From positions 2,705,001 through 2,769,000 of the forward strand of contig NZ_CP072597.1 of NCBI RefSeq assembly GCF_018847975.1: a stretch of DNA of 64,000 nt, read 5' to 3'. The DNA is from Lysobacter sp. K5869. GTDB lineage: Bacteria; Pseudomonadota; Gammaproteobacteria; Xanthomonadales; Xanthomonadaceae. This document shows, in pieces, positions 7,963 through 15,640 of the stretch. Every line of letters begins with the position of its first letter. Within the stretch, counting starts at the first letter, position 1. Position numbers and translations under genes: made by a program. The notes beneath the pieces are model-generated. The model saw nothing but the letters and a program-made list of their open reading frames with translations, had not been told where the DNA came from and did no database searches.

Positions 7963-9849
7963 TCAGACGTCGATCTGGCCGGCGATCTGCTGCAGGCGCA
8001 GGACCACGAATTCGGCCGGTTTCAGCGGCGCGAACCCGACCACGACGTTGACCACGCCGAGGTTGATGTCGTTTTGGGTGGTGGTGTCCTTGTCGCAGCG
8101 CACGAAGTAGGCGTCGCGCGGCGAGCTGCCCTGGAACGCGCCCTGACGGAACAGGTTGTGCATGAACGCGCCGACGTTGAGGCGGATCTGCGCCCACAAC
8201 GGCTCGTCGTTGGGCTCGAACACCACCCACTTGAGTCCGCGGAACAGGCTTTCCTCGATGAACAGCGCGGTGCGGCGCACCGGGATGTACTTGTATTCGT
8301 CGGCGAGCTGATCGGCGCCGCGCAGCGTGCGCGAGCCCCACACCACGCGGCCGCTGACCGGCATGGCGCGCAGGCAGTTGATGCCGAGCTGGTTGAGTTC
8401 GCCGTTCTCCGCGTCGGTCAGCGGCACCGACAGCTGCGGCACGCCGACCAAGCCCGCGTCGAGCCCGGCCGGCGCCTTCCACACGCCGCGGTTGGTGTCG
8501 GTGCGGGCGAAGATGCCGGCGACCGCGCCGCCCGGAGCGAAGTTCTCCGGCGCGTTGTTGCGCAGCAGGTTGGGCTGGCGCAGGCGCGGGAAGAACAGCG
8601 CGGCGTTGCGGCTCTTGGGATCGGCGAATTCGTCGAACTTGGCCTTGGCGGTGTCCTTGTCCTTCCAGCCGCTGGGCGGATCGATCAGATGGAAGGCGCG
8701 GCGGCGCTCGCAATACGCGGTGGCGGCGGCGAGCACGATCGCTTCGGCATCGTAGGACGCGCCGTCGTCGGTCTTGTACGGCGGAATGCACAGCAGGTTG
8801 AACAGGTCGGCCTGCTCCAGCGCGTACAAGCCGAGCTTGAGCGACAGGCCGTTGTCGGGCAGGAAGCTCTGCGCGTTGAGATCGCCGCCGTCGTTGGCCG
8901 CGGCGTCGGCGGCCGCGGCGGCGGTGGCGACCGCGGCGACCTTGGCGTCGCGCGCGGTGCGCAGCGGATCGAGCTCGGATTCCGGCGCGCCGGCCTTGAT
9001 CTTTTGATCGAGCGCGTCCTGCGCGGCGGCGGCGGCGCGCTCGGCGACGGTGACCGCGTCGGCGGCAGCCGAGATCGAGTTGGGCAGCGTGCCCTTGACC
9101 CGCACCAGCGAGGAATCCGCGGCGAGGATGCGGTCGATCCGGCGCGCGCTCTCGACCACGGTGAGGTTGAGATACGTTTCGCTGCCTCCGCCGGGCGCGG
9201 CGTCGCGCACGGTCAGGTTGAACAAGTCGTTCTTGTTAACGCCCAGCGCCAGAGCGATGTCGGGGTTGGGCGACGCGGTGGTTTCGCCGCGCAGCTTGCC
9301 GCCCCATTTGCCTTCCGAAGCCGCTTCCAGCTTCAGATCGCCCAGGGTCAGCGGCGCGCGCGTCGGCGGCAGCGCCGCGGCGGCGGCCGCGGCCACGCTC
9401 TGCACGGTCGCGCCCTGCAGCTTGGAGGCGTCGTCGGCGGCCTTGGCGACCGCGGCGGCCGCGCTCTTGGCCGGCTCGTCGGTGTAGGTCGCCGCCTTGG
9501 CCTTGGCCGCCGCGGCGGCGGCCGCCGCGTCGTTGCCGTCGGTGGCTGCGACGACGGCGGCCGCGGCGGCGCCGTCTGCGCCGGTCGCGAACAGGCGCAC
9601 GATGATCGCCTGACTGCCGCCGTTGAGGAAGAAATCGCGCACCGCGTAGCCGAGCTGGCTGTGCAGCCACAAGCCGCCGAAGCGGCGCTCGAAATCGCCG
9701 AAGCTGTTGATGACGATCGCCTGGTTGACCGGCCCGCGCAGGGCGCGGCCGACGAAGGCGGTGATCGAGGTGGCGACGCCGGTGATGGTGCGCACGCCGC
9801 TGGGGATTTCCTCGACGTACACGCCCGGGTAGGTGAGCGCAGCTGGCAT
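7963..9849 (-). CDS. eCIS contractile tail sheath protein with Ala-rich insertions
   Basis: 628 residues from ATG 9849 with AAGGAG upstream. The N-terminus (LTYPGVYVEEIPSGVRTITG, TSITAFVGRALRGP) and the C-terminal domain (GLKWVVFEPNDEPLWAQIRLNVGAFMHNLFRQGAF, then DINLGVVNVVVGFAPLKPAEFVV) are diagnostic of phage tail sheaths. The protein is longer than the 350-500 residues usual for eCIS sheaths. The extra length includes two Ala-rich, coiled-coil-prone stretches at about residues 93-161 and 261-319, flanking a beta-rich insert (165-255). These should project from the sheath surface. Contraction of the sheath powers injection. It is the only sheath gene in view, whereas Afp/PVC loci have three. 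Confidence 0.95.
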   Translation of the reverse strand: MPAALTYPGVYVEEIPSGVRTITGVATSITAFVGRALRGPVNQAIVINSFGDFERRFGGLWLHSQLGYAVRDFFLNGGSQAIIVRLFATGADGAAAAAVVAATDGNDAAAAAAAAKAKAATYTDEPAKSAAAAVAKAADDASKLQGATVQSVAAAAAAALPPTRAPLTLGDLKLEAASEGKWGGKLRGETTASPNPDIALALGVNKNDLFNLTVRDAAPGGGSETYLNLTVVESARRIDRILAADSSLVRVKGTLPNSISAAADAVTVAERAAAAAQDALDQKIKAGAPESELDPLRTARDAKVAAVATAAAAADAAANDGGDLNAQSFLPDNGLSLKLGLYALEQADLFNLLCIPPYKTDDGASYDAEAIVLAAATAYCERRRAFHLIDPPSGWKDKDTAKAKFDEFADPKSRNAALFFPRLRQPNLLRNNAPENFAPGGAVAGIFARTDTNRGVWKAPAGLDAGLVGVPQLSVPLTDAENGELNQLGINCLRAMPVSGRVVWGSRTLRGADQLADEYKYIPVRRTALFIEESLFRGLKWVVFEPNDEPLWAQIRLNVGAFMHNLFRQGAFQGSSPRDAYFVRCDKDTTTQNDINLGVVNVVVGFAPLKPAEFVVLRLQQIAGQIDV

Positions 9850-9940
9850 AGCCTTTCTCCTTGCTGGATGCGGTTGGGCGATCGCGGGACGATCGGTTGC
9901 GGTGCGTGGTGGGTGGCGGTGCGGTCGTTGCGGGAGCGGG

Positions 9941-10219
9941 TTACGTGGCCGGCAGCCGGGTCGGCGGATCGCGGCGCGCCGCGGCCAGCGCGTACAGCGC
10001 GGTGCCGTCGGGCAGCCGGCGCAGTTGCAGCACGCCGGCGGCGACCAGGCGCGAGAGCACGCCTTCGATGCGTTCGCGCGCGGTGATGTAGCGCTGCCGC
10101 GGCAGCCACCAGGCGGCGATGCCGTCGAGCGTGTCGGCGGCGCCGGGGTGGCGATCGAGATAGGCGAGCACCGCGCTTTCGACTTCGCGGTCGTCGCCGA
10201 CGCTTGCGGGGTTCGTCAT
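9941..10219 (-). CDS. Small winged-helix-like protein, first gene of the eCIS operon
   Basis: 92 residues starting MTNPASVGDDREVESAVLAYLD at 10219. The frame stays open upstream to 10318, but that would run across the sigma-54 promoter at 10265-10280, so the shorter start is chosen. The body (AVLAYLDRHPGAADTLDGIAAWW, then RERIEGVLSRLVAAGVLQLRRLPDGTALYAL) reads as a helix-helix-wing fold like a small winged-helix DNA-binding domain. It lies 91 bases before the sheath gene. Similar small proteins precede sheath genes in some eCIS loci. It could be an autoregulator or a structural adaptor; sequence alone does not decide. Confidence 0.7.
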   Translation of the reverse strand: MTNPASVGDDREVESAVLAYLDRHPGAADTLDGIAAWWLPRQRYITARERIEGVLSRLVAAGVLQLRRLPDGTALYALAAARRDPPTRLPAT

Positions 10220-10264
10220 GGCCAGAGTCCTTCTGCGCTCCCACGGAATCCGTTCCCTCGCTGT

Positions 10265-10280
10265 CGCAATCGCCGTGCCA
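10265..10280 (-). promoter_or_regulatory. Sigma-54 (RpoN) promoter of the eCIS operon
   Basis: On the minus strand the sequence reads TGGCACGGCGATTGCG from 10280 to 10265. This matches the sigma-54 consensus TGGCACG-N4-TTGC at every conserved base, with the correct GG-to-GC spacing. Transcription would begin near 10254 (an A), giving a leader of about 35 bases before the ATG at 10219. The AAGGACTC in that leader is a fair ribosome binding site. The next gene upstream encodes a sigma-54 activator, which strongly supports the call. Confidence 0.88.
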
Positions 10281-10598
10281 ACCGTTTGCGGCAGCGTCGC
10301 CGTCGTCGGATCAATCACTTGCGTCGGCGCGCGCGGCGCGGGCCGGGTCGTCGCGCACCCGGTGCGCGCGGCGGGTGGGTGCGCGAGGTCGCGCAGTGGG
10401 TGCGCGCGGCGCGGGCGCGCGCCGGCGTATGCGCGTATACGCGCGTGAGCGTGCGTGCTTGCGGGAGCGGTTTCGGCGTCTGAGTGTGCGTTTGGCTACG
10501 CGTTCGTCAGGCTGTGCCGATCGATGCGAGACGCGTCGATGCGGGACGCGGATGCGCTGCGGCCGAAGGCGTTGCGTAGGCGCGCTGAATCGCGGCGA
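10281..10598. promoter_or_regulatory. Upstream control region with repeated GGTGCGCG sites (candidate activator-binding array)
   Basis: No gene is seen in these 318 bases. About 100-150 bases upstream of the predicted transcription start, GGTGCGCG occurs three times (10361-10368, 10378-10385, 10399-10406). The first copy forms a dyad with CGCGCACC (10352-10359) around a single central C at 10360. A perfect 14-base palindrome, GCGCGTATACGCGC, follows at 10431-10444. Distance and symmetry suit enhancer-like sites for the neighbouring sigma-54 activator. The region is extremely GC-rich, so chance repeats are a real concern. Confidence 0.45.
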
Positions 10599-11669
10599 TC
10601 AGCCGCCGTCGGGGCAATGCCGTTCGATGCCGTAGCGCTTGAGCAGCTTGCCCAGATGCCGCCGCTCGGTGCCCGCCAGTGCGGCGGCGCGGCTGACGTT
10701 GCCGCCGGCGCGGCGCATCAGCTCGGTGAGATAGTCGTACTCGAACAGTTCGATCGCGCGGCGCTTGGCCGCGGCGAAGCCGCGTTCGTCGCGCTCCGGC
10801 TCGGCGTGCGCCGCGGGCGCGGGATCGCGTGGCGGTTGCGCGGCCGCCGTGTCCCAGATCGCCGGCGCGGCTTGCGCCAGTTGCGCCGCGTCCAGTGTGC
10901 GCTCGTCGCAATGCATGCACAGGCGCAGGATCAGGTTTTCCAGTTCGCGCACGTTGCCCGGCCAGTCGTGGCGTTCGAGCGCGCGCAGCGCGTCTTCGCT
11001 CCAGTCGCGCGGCGCGTCGCCGAGGCGCCGCGTGGCGTCGTCGAGCAGGTGCCGGGCGAGCAAGCGCAAATCGCCGCCGCGTTCGCGCAGCGGCGGCAGC
11101 ACCAGGTACAACGGGTTGAGCCGGTAATACAGGTCGCGGCGAAAACGCCCGGCTTCCACCGTGGCGGCGAGCGAGGCGTTGGTGGCGGCGATGATGCGCA
11201 CGTCGGCGGTGCGCAGCGGGCGTTCGCCGACCGCGCGGAACTCGCCGTTCTGCAGCAGCCGCAGCAGCGCGGTCTGCGCGCGCGGCGACAGCGAATCGAT
11301 TTCGTCCAGGAACAGGCTGCCGCCGCGGGCGTATTCGACCAGCCCGGGCTCGCTGCTGCGCGCGTCGGTGAACGCGCCGCGGCGGTGGCCGAACAGTTCC
11401 GATTCCAGTAGCGCGTCGGGCAGGGCGCCGCAGTTCAGCGGCACGAACGGGCCGAGGCCGCGAGCGCTGGCGTAGTGGATCTCGCGCGCGGCCAGTTCCT
11501 TGCCGGTGCCGGTTTCGCCCTCGATCAGCACCGGCGCGTTGCAGCCGGCGTAGCGCCGCAGCAGGTCGCGCACGCGGCGCACGGGCTCGGATTCCCCTAC
11601 GATCGAGGCGGTCGTCGAGGCGCTCCGGTCGCGCGCCGGCAACGCATTCCTTGCGGTGAATTCGCTCAT
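10599..11669 (-). CDS. Sigma-54-dependent transcriptional activator (bEBP), no sensory domain
   Basis: 356 residues from ATG 11669 ([14 protein letters not shown]), with GGAGAAG upstream; the frame is open further to 11912 but without a better site. After a short leader the AAA+ domain begins at [14 protein letters not shown]. Walker A is GETGTGKE (51-58), the sigma-54 contact loop is GAFTDA (98-103, a variant of GAFTGA), and Walker B is SLFLDE (118-123). The segment [12 protein letters not shown] and [12 protein letters not shown] follow. A Fis-type helix-turn-helix (about 318-352, [27 protein letters not shown]) ends the protein. There is no receiver, GAF or PAS domain, as in PspF or HrpR/S. 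Its position behind the perfect sigma-54 promoter at 10265-10280 makes it the likely dedicated activator of the eCIS operon. Confidence 0.9.
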   Translation of the reverse strand: MSEFTARNALPARDRSASTTASIVGESEPVRRVRDLLRRYAGCNAPVLIEGETGTGKELAAREIHYASARGLGPFVPLNCGALPDALLESELFGHRRGAFTDARSSEPGLVEYARGGSLFLDEIDSLSPRAQTALLRLLQNGEFRAVGERPLRTADVRIIAATNASLAATVEAGRFRRDLYYRLNPLYLVLPPLRERGGDLRLLARHLLDDATRRLGDAPRDWSEDALRALERHDWPGNVRELENLILRLCMHCDERTLDAAQLAQAAPAIWDTAAAQPPRDPAPAAHAEPERDERGFAAAKRRAIELFEYDYLTELMRRAGGNVSRAAALAGTERRHLGKLLKRYGIERHCPDGG

Positions 11670-12070
11670 GAGCTGACGGGCTTCTCCAAGATGCCATCGA
11701 AGACCGCGCGCTATCCACGGTCCTGCCGGCCGCGTCGAGTCGGTCCATGACATCAGCCCCTGCTTAGTCCCTAACGCAGTGAACGGGGCGGGGGCGGCCA
11801 CCGCCCGCTCACTGGCCCGCGCCATTGCGGACGCGAGTTGCGGCGCAGCATACGCCGCGCCGTCGCTGGCGACGGATAACGCCGTCACGTCCTCGCGTCG
11901 CGCGCGGGACAACGCGATGGAAGGCGCGCAGCGGTCACGCGGCGGTCATGAGACCTGCACGCGGTTTCGTCGCGAAAGCGCGAGTCCGCCGCGCGGCGGA
12001 CTCGCTGAACGCAGTGCCGCGCGGAGCGAACGCGGTCGCCCACGTTCGCTCACCGCGATCCTGCCGACGC
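11670..12070. other. Intergenic region with two strong hairpins
   Basis: I see no credible gene in these 401 bases. The right half holds a perfect 26-base palindrome at 11980-12005 (arms GCGAGTCCGCCGC). A second inverted repeat lies at 12024-12032 and 12043-12051 (GAGCGAACG / CGTTCGCTC, ten-base loop). They sit just past the stop of the minus-strand secreted protein gene, so they may end its transcription, though neither has a run of T. The left half should hold the promoter of the sigma-54 activator; no clear -35/-10 pair stands out. Confidence 0.5.
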
Positions 12071-12829
12071 TCACTCCGCCGGCGAGGGATAGCCGCCGAG
12101 ATCGCTGACGATGTTGATGCATTTGCCGTTGGCGTCGCAGGCCGCGTGGGCGATGTTGCGGTCGTTGCAATTGCCGTAGGTGCGCGTGGTCTGGCTGCTG
12201 GCCGGCAGGTTGCCGTTGGCGACGGGCAGGTAGAACACCGAGGACTGCGCGCCGATCACGCTGCACGAGGCGAGCTGCGAGTTGCCCTGGCTGTATTCCT
12301 CGACGAAGCTGACCGTGGTGTTCTTGAATCCGCTCCAACCGGTCGGAATCAAGATGGTCGCGACCGCGACGCTGTCGCCGCTCATCAGATCGGTCACCGT
12401 GCCGGTGACGCGGTTGGAGACGCGCACGACATCGACCTTGTACTTGTGCCCGGCCTTCCAATCCCACTTGAGCTGGCACTGCACGCCGCTGCCTTCGTGC
12501 GAGAAATTGCTGCAGTTCGCGCGGCTGGCCGGATCCCAACCGTTGGCCAGCCAGATCGAGAAGTTCAGCCAATGCTGGCCGCTGCGGTTCTGCAGGCCGA
12601 TATAACCGCCGTCGCCGCCGACGAACCAGAACTGGTTGGCCCAGTAGTAGTTCGAGCGCGCGCCGCCGTCGTGATCGATCTGATCGTAGAAGGTCATGCG
12701 GTCGTAGCCGGCGGTGGCGGCGGGCCAGCGCGCGTCGGTGCTGACGATGCCGCCGACGACCACCGCCCGCGCGGCCGGCGCGGCGAGCGCGCAGGCGGCG
12801 AGCAGGGCGAACGGGATGAGTTTGTGCAT
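12071..12829 (-). CDS. Secreted protein of unknown function (possibly DUF3472-like)
   Basis: 252 residues from ATG 12829, which has AGGAGA six bases upstream; an upstream in-frame Met at 12847 is less well placed. MHKLIPFALLAACALAAPAARA is a clear Sec signal peptide with cleavage after ARA. The mature protein is rich in aromatics and Gly/Asn (YYWANQFWFVGGDGGYIGLQNRSG, HWLNFSIWLANGWDP) and has about seven cysteines, suggesting a disulfide-bonded beta-sandwich in the periplasm or medium. The GGYIGLQNRSGQHWLNFSIW block reminds me of DUF3472-type secreted proteins, but I am not certain. It stands alone between the eCIS regulator and an AraC gene. Confidence 0.8.
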   Translation of the reverse strand: MHKLIPFALLAACALAAPAARAVVVGGIVSTDARWPAATAGYDRMTFYDQIDHDGGARSNYYWANQFWFVGGDGGYIGLQNRSGQHWLNFSIWLANGWDPASRANCSNFSHEGSGVQCQLKWDWKAGHKYKVDVVRVSNRVTGTVTDLMSGDSVAVATILIPTGWSGFKNTTVSFVEEYSQGNSQLASCSVIGAQSSVFYLPVANGNLPASSQTTRTYGNCNDRNIAHAACDANGKCINIVSDLGGYPSPAE

Positions 12830-13086
12830 GGCGAATCTCCTGCGCATGGGCGCGAAAGGGCGGGCGTGATGGCCCCGCCGGCCGTGCGAGGCCAGGCGAA
12901 CCTAGCAGCGGCGCGCGCGGCGCGAAGCGCGGGATATCGTTGTCATCGCGCGCCGCCGCGGCATCCCGTCACGCTATGGACGTTCGACCGGCGTCCGCCG
13001 CGCGCGGGCGCCGCTTGCTTGCGGTGCGAGCGGCGCAGGTGGTTGCGCATTGTCCTGGCGGCGTCGAATCCGCCACGGTGAAGCCG

Positions 13087-14037
13087 TCATCGTTGCAAGA
13101 CAACGTTATCCGCTGCATTCGCTTCGTCGCGACGGCGCCGCCGGTACTGTCCCGGCAGTTCGCCGACGCGCTGCCTGAACGCCTTGGCGAAGGCGGCTTC
13201 GGATTGATAGCCCACCTGCGCGGCGATGTCGGCGACGGTGCGGCGGCCGCCGCGCAGCAGGTCGCTGGCGATGGCCATGCGCGCGCGGCTGGTGAACTCG
13301 AACACGGTCATGCCGGCGGTCTCGCGGAAGCGCCGCGCGTATTGCGCGCGCGACATCGCCGCGAGCCGGCCCAGCGTTTCGATGCTCCAGTCGCGGCCGG
13401 GATCCTTGAGCACGGCCTGCGCGGACGCGCCGAGGCGCGCGTCGGCCAGCAGCGCGAGCAGGCCGGCTTCGCCGTCGCGGCGTTCGCCGTGGGCGCGCAG
13501 CGCCAGCGCGAGCAGGGTCTGGCTGAGCGCGGCGACGATCGCCAGCGCACCGGGGCGGCGCGCGGCGGCTTCCTGTCGCATCAGCGCGACCACCGCGCCC
13601 AGCGAGCCCGACGCATCGTCGCCGGCCAGCGACACGTGCAGCGGATCGGGTAGGGAGGCGAACAGCAATTCGCTGGCGCCGCGCACGTGCTCGAAGTGGC
13701 CGCACAGCAGGTCGGCGTCGACCGGCCCCTTGCCGGCGCGGCGCAACGGCAGCAGGCCGTCGTGGCGCATGCGCATCGGCGTCGGCGGCCCGGCCGCGCC
13801 GTCGTCGCCGATGACGTGCGCGCCGCCGCGCGGGAACAGCAGGAAATCGCCGGCCTGGGCGATCGACTCGCCGGCCTCGGTGCGGATGCGGCAGCGGCCG
13901 GCCAGCAGCAGATGGAACGGCGCGATGCCCGGCGCCGCCGGCGCATGGCCGATCTCGAACGCGCCCGACAACTGGCAGCGCAGGTCCAGCCCGGCGCGCG
14001 GGCGGGCCATGTCGATCGCCCGGGTCAGAGCATCCAT
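13087..14037 (-). CDS. AraC-family regulator with N-terminal cupin
   Basis: 316 residues from ATG 14037. The first 150 residues are a cupin-like sensor (PFHLLLAGRCRIRTEAGESIAQAGDFLLFPRGGAHVI). The last 100 carry two AraC helix-turn-helix motifs (WSIETLGRLAAMSRAQYARRFRE, then TVADIAAQVGYQSEAAFAKAFRQRVGELPGQYRRR). This is the cupin_6/AraC type often found divergent from the redox or detoxification gene it controls. Here it is divergent from the CMD/AhpD-like gene 108 bases away, so it probably regulates that gene and the transporter behind it. The inducing ligand is unknown. Confidence 0.92.
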   Translation of the reverse strand: MDALTRAIDMARPRAGLDLRCQLSGAFEIGHAPAAPGIAPFHLLLAGRCRIRTEAGESIAQAGDFLLFPRGGAHVIGDDGAAGPPTPMRMRHDGLLPLRRAGKGPVDADLLCGHFEHVRGASELLFASLPDPLHVSLAGDDASGSLGAVVALMRQEAAARRPGALAIVAALSQTLLALALRAHGERRDGEAGLLALLADARLGASAQAVLKDPGRDWSIETLGRLAAMSRAQYARRFRETAGMTVFEFTSRARMAIASDLLRGGRRTVADIAAQVGYQSEAAFAKAFRQRVGELPGQYRRRRRDEANAADNVVLQR

Positions 14038-14145
14038 GAGACGAATTCGCTAAAAATCGGGACGTTTCACTCTACAGGGTATCGGCGCGGGCGGCGCATG
14101 CTGATTCCACCACCCGCTCATAGCCGATTGGCTGAGGAGAACGTC

Positions 14146-14490
14146 ATGCTCGACTGGACCGCTTACCGCACCGAACTGCTGGCCCGCATCGGCGAACTGG
14201 GCAGCCTGTCGCCCGACACGCTGCGCGGTTATCAAACCCTGTCGGGCGCGGCGAAGAAGAACGGCCGGCTCGATCTGAAGACGGTCGAGCTGATCGCCCT
14301 GGCGGTGGCGGTGACCGCGCGCTGCGACGGCTGCATCACCGTGCACGTCGACGCCGCGCTCAAGCAGGGCGCGAGCCGCGAGGAAATCGCCGACGCGCTC
14401 GGCGTCGCGGTCGCGCTCAACGCCGGCGCGGCGATGGTGTACTCGGCGCGCGCGCTGGACGCGGTCGCCGCGACCGCGGCGCAGGCCTGA
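14146..14490 (+). CDS. Carboxymuconolactone decarboxylase/AhpD-like protein
   Basis: 114 residues from ATG 14146 with GAGGAGA six bases upstream. The family signature is intact: ELIALAVAVTARCDGCITVHVDAALKQGAS, giving Cys60-x2-Cys63-x3-His67, with an acidic residue (Glu48) ahead. In AhpD-type proteins the CxxC pair and the His form the redox centre for peroxide reduction. In this size class (about 110 residues) the molecular substrate is generally unknown. It is divergent from the AraC gene and 26 bases before a SLAC1-type transporter, so it is likely the first gene of a small inducible operon. Confidence 0.9.
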   Translation: MLDWTAYRTELLARIGELGSLSPDTLRGYQTLSGAAKKNGRLDLKTVELIALAVAVTARCDGCITVHVDAALKQGASREEIADALGVAVALNAGAAMVYSARALDAVAATAAQA

Positions 14491-14516
14491 GCCGGCGCGC
14501 GGAAGGGGAGAACGCG

Positions 14517-15518
14517 ATGGCCGTCGCCGCTCAGACGGGGGACGCCGCCGGCCGCGGCGGCGTCCTCTCTTATTTGCCCGTGTCCTTGTTCGGTTCGGTC
14601 ATGGGCTTGACCGGCCTGGCCGTCGGTTGGCGCATGGCGCACGCGCAGTACGGCGCGCCGGCCTGGATCGGCGACGCGGTCGGCGCGCTGGCGCTGGCCG
14701 CGTTCGCCGCGCTCGCGGTCGCTTATGCGATCAAGGCCGCGACCGGGTTCGCGCACGTGCGCGCCGAGTTCGCGCATCCGGTCGCCGGGCCTTTGTTCGG
14801 CACGCCGCTGATCGCGCTGTTGCTGTTGCCGTTGTTGCTGGCGCAGGCGCATTTGGCTCTGGCGCGTCTGCTGTGGAGCGTGGGCGCGGCCGGCATGCTC
14901 GCGTTCGCGTGGTGGACGGCGTTGCGCTGGATCAGCGTGCGGCAAACGCCGGCGCAGGCGACGCCGGCGTGGATCGTGCCGGTGGTGGGTTTGCTCGATC
15001 TGCCGCTCGCGCTGCCCGCCTTGGGCTGGAGCGGCGAGCTGCACGGGCTGGCGCTGTTCGCCACCGCGGTCGGGCTGTTCTTCGCGCTGCCGCTGTTCAC
15101 CCTGGTGCTGTCGCGCCTGATGTTCGAGGAGCCGCTGCCCGCGGCGCTGCAACCGGCCTTGCTGATCCTGGTCGCGCCGTTCGCGGTCGGATTCGCGGCG
15201 TACACCGCCACCACCGGGCGGGTGGACGATTTCGCCGCCGCGCTGCTCCTGCCGGCGCCGTTCCTGTTGGCGGTGCTGCTGGGGCGCTTGCGTCATTTGC
15301 CGGCGTGCTGCCCGTTCCGGGTGTCGTGGTGGGCGGCGGGGTTTCCGTTGGCGGCCAGCGCCGACGCGGCGCTGAAGTACGCGCAGAGCGTCCGGCATCC
15401 GGCCGCCGATGCCTTGGCCTGGGGGCTGTTGGGGCTGGCGAGCGCGGCGGTCGCGGCATTGGCGGCGCGCACCGTGTGGGGCATCGCGCGCGGGCGGCTG
15501 CGGGCGCTTAGCGCCTGA
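14517..15518 (+). CDS. SLAC1/TDT-family anion channel or transporter
   Basis: 333 residues from ATG 14517, preceded by GGGGAG. About ten hydrophobic segments are visible, starting at LPVSLFGSVMGLTGLAVGW, the recognised N-terminal motif of the TehA/SLAC1 (TDT) family. FAHPVAGPLFGTPLIALLLLPLL and CPFRVSWWAAGFPLAA also fit this family. Relatives include TehA (tellurite resistance and anion flux) and malate transporters. It lies in the inner membrane and follows the AhpD-like gene by 26 bases, so the two are probably co-expressed under the AraC regulator. The anion carried cannot be told from sequence. Confidence 0.85.
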   Translation: MAVAAQTGDAAGRGGVLSYLPVSLFGSVMGLTGLAVGWRMAHAQYGAPAWIGDAVGALALAAFAALAVAYAIKAATGFAHVRAEFAHPVAGPLFGTPLIALLLLPLLLAQAHLALARLLWSVGAAGMLAFAWWTALRWISVRQTPAQATPAWIVPVVGLLDLPLALPALGWSGELHGLALFATAVGLFFALPLFTLVLSRLMFEEPLPAALQPALLILVAPFAVGFAAYTATTGRVDDFAAALLLPAPFLLAVLLGRLRHLPACCPFRVSWWAAGFPLAASADAALKYAQSVRHPAADALAWGLLGLASAAVAALAARTVWGIARGRLRALSA

Positions 15519-15640
15519 GCCCGCGGCGACTGGTTCCCTCGATTTGGCCGCGACTGGCGTGGCGGCGCGGGCGGGCGCGGCGTTAGCGTGGCGGTCGCCG
15601 CGCCGATGCGGCGCCCCCTCACGTCCGCGAGCCGACCCGC

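Noticed and set aside
7963..9849. Whole eCIS region as a prophage tail
   Set aside because: No capsid, terminase, portal, integrase or lysis genes; presence of DUF4255, Pvc15-type ATPase and DUF4157 fits an eCIS instead.
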